Position numbers and translations under genes: made by a program
Assembly (NCBI RefSeq): GCF_040939455.1
Contig: NC_134115.1
Span: 27,120,727-27,184,726, forward strand
Reading direction: 5' to 3'
Origin: Microcebus murinus
Lineage: Eukaryota; Chordata; Mammalia; Primates; Cheirogaleidae
Length of the DNA stretch: 64,000 nt
The notes under the pieces: model-generated
What the model was told of the DNA's origin: nothing
The model's database searches: none
The model's input: the letters and a program-made list of their open reading frames with translations, nothing else
Part shown: positions 59,356 through 64,000 of the stretch, piece after piece
Layout: every line of letters begins with the position of its first letter
Numbering within the stretch: the first letter of the stretch is position 1

Positions 59356-59755
59356 TGTATTAGTTTGCTTTGGCTGCGATAACAAAGTACCATGGGTTGG
59401 CTGGCTCAAACAACAGAATATTTTTTTCCTCACAATTCTGGAGGCTGGAAGTCTGAGATGGAGGTGCTGGCTGTGTTGGTTTCTTCTGAAGTCTCTCTCC
59501 CTGCCTTGCAGATGGTTGTCATCTGCCTGTGTCTTCACGAGGTCTTCCCTCTCTCTGTGTCTGTGTCCTAACCTCCGCTTCTCATAAGAACACCAGTCAT
59601 ACTGGATTTCAGATTTCGGCCCACCCCAATGTCCTCGTTTTAACTTAATCACCTTTTTAAAGATTCTGTCTTGAAATACAGTCATCTTCTGAGGTGCTGA
59701 AGGTTAAGACTTCAACATATGAATTTGTGGAGGAAAACAATTCAGCCCTAAACCC
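59356..59755 (-). mobile_element. MLT1A/B-type MaLR LTR, antisense
   Basis: TGTATTAGTTTGCTTTGGCTGCGATAACAAAGTACCA, CTCACAATTCTGGAGGCTGGAAGTC, TGTGTCTTCACGAGGTCTTCCCTC, GAACACCAGTCATACTGG, AACTTAATCACC and GACTTCAACATATGAATTTGTGG form a near-complete reversed LTR. It lies 16 bp after another MaLR LTR in the same orientation. Confidence 0.9.
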
Positions 59756-59924
59756 CTGTTATCCACCTTCTTCACAACACATGTCCTTGTGTGGGGACTT
59801 GTAAAAGCAAGTATTCAAACGACTTACTCAGAAAGTTTGTGTACCCTTTCACAAAGAGCGTGTAAGTATCTGTCTTCCATATCTGTCTACATACATGTGC
59901 AAACATCAAAGTGAAAACTCCGGG

Positions 59925-60470
59925 AAGGTGAGGACTAACTGCAAATTCCTTCTTACGAACTGCAGTTCCCCCTATGTGATCTGGCCCCTGCTGACAGCTC
60001 CAACCTAACTCCATACCCCTCCACCTGTTCACTCCACTCCTGCCTCCCTGAGGTGCCTCTAATACGCCAGGCTGGCTGCCCTGCAGGGCTTTGCCCGAGC
60101 TATTCTCTCTCTGGAATGTTCTTCGGCTACATGGCAGCATGGTTGATTCACTCACTCATCCAGGCCTCTGCTCCATAAGTGGCTCCTCTTCAGAGAGACC
60201 TCCCCAGACCACCCATTCTATTATCATCTTTCTCCTCCTCCCCACACTTATTCTCCAAAGCTTCACCTTGATTTGTCATCGTCAAACCTATCACTACTTG
60301 AAATTATATTTTATGTTATATTTTTAACTCCTTATTGTCTGTCTCCCATACTAGACTATGAGTTCCATGATCCTGAGGGCTTTATCCTGTTCACTGTGTA
60401 TCCCCAGGGCCCAGTATTTAGTATTTACAATCAATAGATTTATTTATTGAATGAGTGAATGAATGACTAT
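59925..60470 (+). repeat. L2 LINE 3' end, sense, well preserved
   Basis: TGATCTGGCCCCTGCTGACAGC, AATACGCCAGGCTGGCTGCC, AGGGCTTTGCCCGAGCTATTC, TTCAGAGAGACCTCCCCAGACCACCC, GTCTCCCATACTAGACTATGAG and GTATCCCCAGGGCCCAGTATTTAG...TTTATTGAATGAGTGAATGAATGA run to the L2 terminus. Confidence 0.9.
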
Positions 60471-60474
60471 ATCA

Positions 60475-61595
60475 ATTAGGTTAGTCCAGGCAGTCAGAGA
60501 AAGATGAATTAAGGTGGTGCCTGTGCTTTATAATCTACATCTTCAAGGTTTTCTGATTACTAATAGGACACGTTTTTTGCTTTGGTGATATAATTTCAGT
60601 AAATTGCTTTAATTACATTGGAAATTGCCAGTAAGTGTTTGTTTTCCTTAGATGAGGGACTCTGAGATTCAGATATTACATCTGCAATGTTGAACAAACA
60701 CACAAATGGGTGCTGATCTGGATGTTTCCCAGAAATACTCAATATTGAAAAACTCAGGTTCCTAGATTTGCAAAGTGCTCTCCATTGATGCATACTTCTG
60801 TACATCCTCCCAAACTAATCCATGAAGGTAGAGAATAATTCTTTATTCAATTATAGTAAGATATTACAGAGACCTAGGACCAAGTTTACAAAGTGCTTCA
60901 TGACTTCCTTTTTTGTTGCACACTAGTTTCTTACCTGAAAAGCAAATTTGGGACCTGTAAAATAATTTGTACCCGTGGTGGTGACAAAAGTTTAAATAGC
61001 TCAGCAACTTTCTATCATCTACAGATGCCATGTAATAAATTAATAGACATAACCTACAAAAAGTACTTCCAGAGATATACAAATTATCTGTCCGCATTCT
61101 CAAATGTGTTGTTTATTGTGTTGTGGAAATGCCTTTTAGCTGAGGCTTAGAGCTCCCAATTTCTAGTGTAAGAATCACAACTATCCCTGTGTATAGGTTG
61201 TGGTAAGTCATTGATTTAATAATTACGTGGACATTAGTTTTCTTCATAAATTGAGGTGTATCATTCAATTTATCCTGTTTCTTTTAATTCTAAAGTCCTA
61301 TCATTTGCTTCTCCTTTTCTTCCCTCTTCTTTCCTTCTTCCCCACATTTGCAAAAGGAAATAAGAAATAATGGAAAAAGTTTAGGAAGAGCAGTGGTAAA
61401 TAAATAGGTACTTATTTCACTCAATAGGAATTAAAAGAAAGGTACTTTACTATCCACACTTCCTCAATTGCTACTCCCCAACCTCCAGTGAATCCTCTGG
61501 GATGAATGAAAGTGTCACATTTCAGGTCATAAGAGGTCACGAGAGACACCTCTGTTTAGCATCCAAACTGCATGAAATTAGGCACCACTCTGCTA
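60475..61595. other. Unassigned sequence
   Basis: No recognised repeat. Several short frames of 60-85 codons have no known domains. Confidence 0.4.
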
Positions 61596-61600
61596 AATAA

Positions 61601-61714
61601 ATACATCTGCTAAGATCAATGCAGGTATGTGCTTCAATACCTACACATAACATATGCAACTGTATGCAAAATAAAGATATCTGCTAAGATAAAGGCAGTT
61701 ATATGTTGAAATAA
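61601..61714. repeat. Diverged direct repeat, about 40 bp, 74 bp apart
   Basis: ATCTGCTAAGAT appears at 61605-61616 and 61679-61690, each followed by similar AAxGCAGxTATxTG text and AATA. Probably an old tandem duplication. Confidence 0.7.
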
Positions 61715-61891
61715 TTTGGTGCTGGTGTGTATACTTAGGCTGTGTGTGGTTTTGACACTTCTCAATTCAAATTCTTGACCAATTCAAAGTATACTTAAGA
61801 AGATCTTGAATCAAACATTTGTTGCTTTTGTCTGAATGAGGTGATGATAGTATGAACATAGTTCTAAAGCTTATCCAATCTAGAGAACACA

Positions 61892-61963
61892 CATAGGATC
61901 ATCATCATGATCCTATGATCCTCATGATCATAGGATCATGAGGTCCTATGATATAGGACCTCA
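61892..61963. repeat. Three overlapping perfect hairpins
   Basis: Hairpin 1: CATAGGATCAT (61892-61902) with ATGATCCTATG (61907-61917). Hairpin 2: 16-bp arms 61905-61920 and 61926-61941, loop CTCAT. Hairpin 3: TGAGGTCCTAT (61939-61949) with ATAGGACCTCA (61953-61963), loop GAT. The arms overlap, so hairpin 2 excludes 1 and competes with 3. All share the GATCCTAT/ATAGGATC theme. Confidence 0.93.
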
Positions 61964-61964
61964 A

Positions 61965-62306
61965 CGTTTTCCTAGATCATATCCTTCAGAAATATTTTCT
62001 TTCTTGGGAGTTTCTTTATCCAGGCACATTGTTTCACAAACCTGCTCCATTTTCTTACAATGTACCTGAGGAAAGGTGGTATAGATCTCAACAGAAAGCC
62101 CAAATTTTATATTTTTGGTTATGAGGTGATCTGGAAAATAAATTCCATTTTTAAAGTTCTAGGCATTTCTGATAGAATTTATTTATTTATTTTTTTACAT
62201 TTCAGCACCATTTTCAATATAAACACGAATCACCCAAGTAAAAAGAACAGAACACTTTCAAAAAAGTGTTGGCAGAATTTTCACCTTCATTTTTCCCCTT
62301 GGAAAA
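61965..62306. other. Unassigned sequence
   Basis: AT-rich, nothing recognised. Confidence 0.4.
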
Positions 62307-62648
62307 TGTCTTGGTCTGTTTTGTGTGGCTATAACAGAATACCCAAATTGGGTAATTTATAAAGAATAGAAATTTATTTCTCATAGTTCTGGAGGCTGGA
62401 AAGTCCAAGATCAAGGCACTGGCATTTTATCTGGTGAGGGCCTTGTTGCTACAGCCCACATGACAGAAGACAGAAAGGCAAGTTCATAAGCTACCCGAAT
62501 ACTGCAAGAAGCCTCTCTTATAAGAGACTTAATTCCTTTAATTAGGAAGGAGCTTTCATGGTCTAATCACCTCTTAGATGTCCTACTTCTTAATACCATC
62601 ACATTGGCCCCACCTGAATTTTGGAGGTGATACATTCAAACCATAGCA
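62307..62648 (-). mobile_element. MST-type MaLR LTR, antisense
   Basis: TTGGTCTGTTTTGTGTGGCTATAACAGAATACC, GGGTAATTTATAAAGAATAGAAATTTATTTCTCATAG, GGAAAGTCCAAGATCAAGGCACTGGC, TGAGGGCCTTGTTGC, then TGAATTTTGGAGGTGATACATTCAAACCATAGCA with TG...CA ends. Flanking 5-bp repeats do not match. Confidence 0.9.
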
Positions 62649-64000
62649 AACGGTGTGTGAAATACCTGTCAAACCTCTACTTGCTCACTGCAATGAAGAA
62701 TTTGCAGAAATTCAACATGTTTTTCAAAGTAATACCTTTTTTGCATTTCTAGAATATATTCCAATGCATTTCTATAAAGATAAAAAAAAGCAGTAGTAGC
62801 ATTAAATTATCAGGACATTAATTTTCTCCTTAGTAAATCTAATTTTATTCTATTTCACCTGGATCACAAATAATGTCCACCAGAGATGATGCTGGATTTT
62901 TTTAGGGAAAAATTCTGGCTTCCTTCTGTACACATCATTCTCTACCTTGAGTGAGATTATAACTCTCTCTTCCCCCTCTAAGGAATACACAATGGTGAAA
63001 GATAAATTATCAACTCAACCCCAGGAAAAAAGTTCCAGAGTGAAGCCAGGCTATGGTACCTTCCTACTTTATGTTGTAGAGACCTCAGATAATTTGGGCC
63101 ATCTCTTTCCCTTACGTCTCAGTTCTTGGTTCTTCTTAAGTTCCCACTGCTCCAAAATGAACTTTCTTTTCTTTATCCAGTATCTACTAACTAAGGTAGC
63201 CTCCTTTATGGAATTATGATTAAATATCATCAATATAAAACTTTATATGATTCATCTTTATATATCAAGGGTCATTTCTTTTTAATGCATCTGTAATTGA
63301 TAGAACTTTAGGCAATCAGACCTTGTGAAGGTTGTCTAGAAAAGTTAGGAATGCATTCAAGGGTAAGAGAGATCTTCTTGGTGCTACTTAAATCATATCA
63401 CACAAGCAACCATCTATTCTTCATCTGTGGAGGGATATTTGGGCTTTCTCTCTCTTTAGTACACCCTAAGAGTATGAATGTTACTTTTGGATAATACTCT
63501 TGAAAATTTTCCAGCCCTCGTTCTAAAAGGTATTAATATTTTCTTTAACACAGCACTTTACCAACTGTACCTGTGGTGAACAAAATACACTGTGACACAA
63601 AAATATCTCAGACTAGACTATACCAAAGATTCACATGTGTCAGGTTAAATACACCTCTCTTCTTAAGATTACCTTCCTTACCTCCCTCCCTTGAAGAAGA
63701 AAAAAATAACTGCATTTTAGAAATGTGGTTTTTACAGATCCAATGTAGAATATTTAACATTTTATGCAATTAAATTTATTGGTAGAATTTCTCATACCAG
63801 AATGCAGAACAGGTTTACTACCAAAATTATTGGTATTTTTTGAAAAGTTTCTCATAGATAAACATAGATAATGTTTCTCATAGATAAACACCTCAACACG
63901 CATAGTTCTTACAATATAAATATTTTAGGGTACTTCTGAATCCTTGAAAATATTAAATTTCAGTCCCTCTGGTCCAACATTCCATAGGAAAATATACAAC
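62649..64000. other. Unassigned sequence
   Basis: No gene or named repeat. The duplication at 63847-63890 is listed separately. Confidence 0.4.
63847..63890. repeat. 18-bp direct repeat, 26-bp period
   Basis: GTTTCTCATAGATAAACA at 63847-63864 recurs exactly at 63873-63890, a recent local duplication. Confidence 0.9.

Noticed and set aside
1..64000. CRISPR arrays, operons, prophage, tRNA, rRNA or snRNA genes
   Set aside because: Scanned for regularly spaced repeats and for the common structural RNA sequences. None seen, and the repeat content is clearly mammalian nuclear.

Overview
This window looks like mammalian nuclear DNA that is intergenic or deep-intronic, most probably from a strepsirrhine primate (lemur or galago group). 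Four Alu elements carry the strepsirrhine-type middle region (TTAATTGGCCAACTAA before the second arm, and GAGCTAGGCTGACGCCACGGCA near the 3' end). Three short L1 3' ends share a GGGGTACAA...CATCTCACTCATT...TACC tail that I associate with strepsirrhine-lineage L1s. Interspersed repeats (Alu, L1, L2, MIR, MaLR LTRs, hAT-Charlie) explain roughly half of the sequence. CpG is depleted and I see no CpG island. I found no intact protein-coding gene, tRNA, rRNA, snRNA or CRISPR array. The open frames present are short and are either fossils inside transposons or chance frames.

Layout. 0.2-0.6 kb: an antisense Alu. 0.6-6.1 kb: an ancient antisense L1, split at 4.17-4.63 kb by a solitary LTR. 6.29-6.71 kb: a small antisense retrocopy with a 15-bp target duplication. 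7.0-8.1 kb: a TG microsatellite and a second ERV LTR. 8.2-15 kb: MIR, L2 and L1 fragments, one young Alu with a 20-bp target duplication, and a strong CTCF-type motif at 10.71 kb. 15.2-16.46 kb: an mRNA-like 3' end on the minus strand, either a retrocopy or a terminal exon. 18-20.7 kb: an antisense L1 with a nested Alu and a CA microsatellite. 21.37-24.01 kb: a nearly full-length Charlie3/MER1-type hAT transposon with a broken BED-finger transposase and an 8-bp target duplication. 24-35 kb: mostly unassigned sequence with L2, MIR, MaLR and L1 pieces and a short MER1-type derivative at 34.87 kb. 35.8-37.67 kb: an L1 with a clear 5' inversion (twin priming). 38-51 kb: MIR, L2, L1 and a hAT MITE, two tandem CTCF-type motifs at 46.5 kb and a G-quadruplex candidate at 48.04 kb. 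51-54 kb: two further antisense L1 ends. 54-64 kb: hAT fragments, four MaLR-type LTRs, an L2, and nested overlapping hairpins at 61.9 kb.

No genes act together here. The window records repeat history: old L2/MIR/L1/hAT/MaLR layers were later hit by Alu and L1 insertions whose target duplications can still be read. The best functional candidates are the CTCF-type motifs, the mRNA-like element at 15.2-16.46 kb and the hairpin cluster at 61.9 kb. I found no convincing previously undescribed biological system. Subfamily names are from memory of repeat consensus sequences and would need a RepeatMasker run to confirm.
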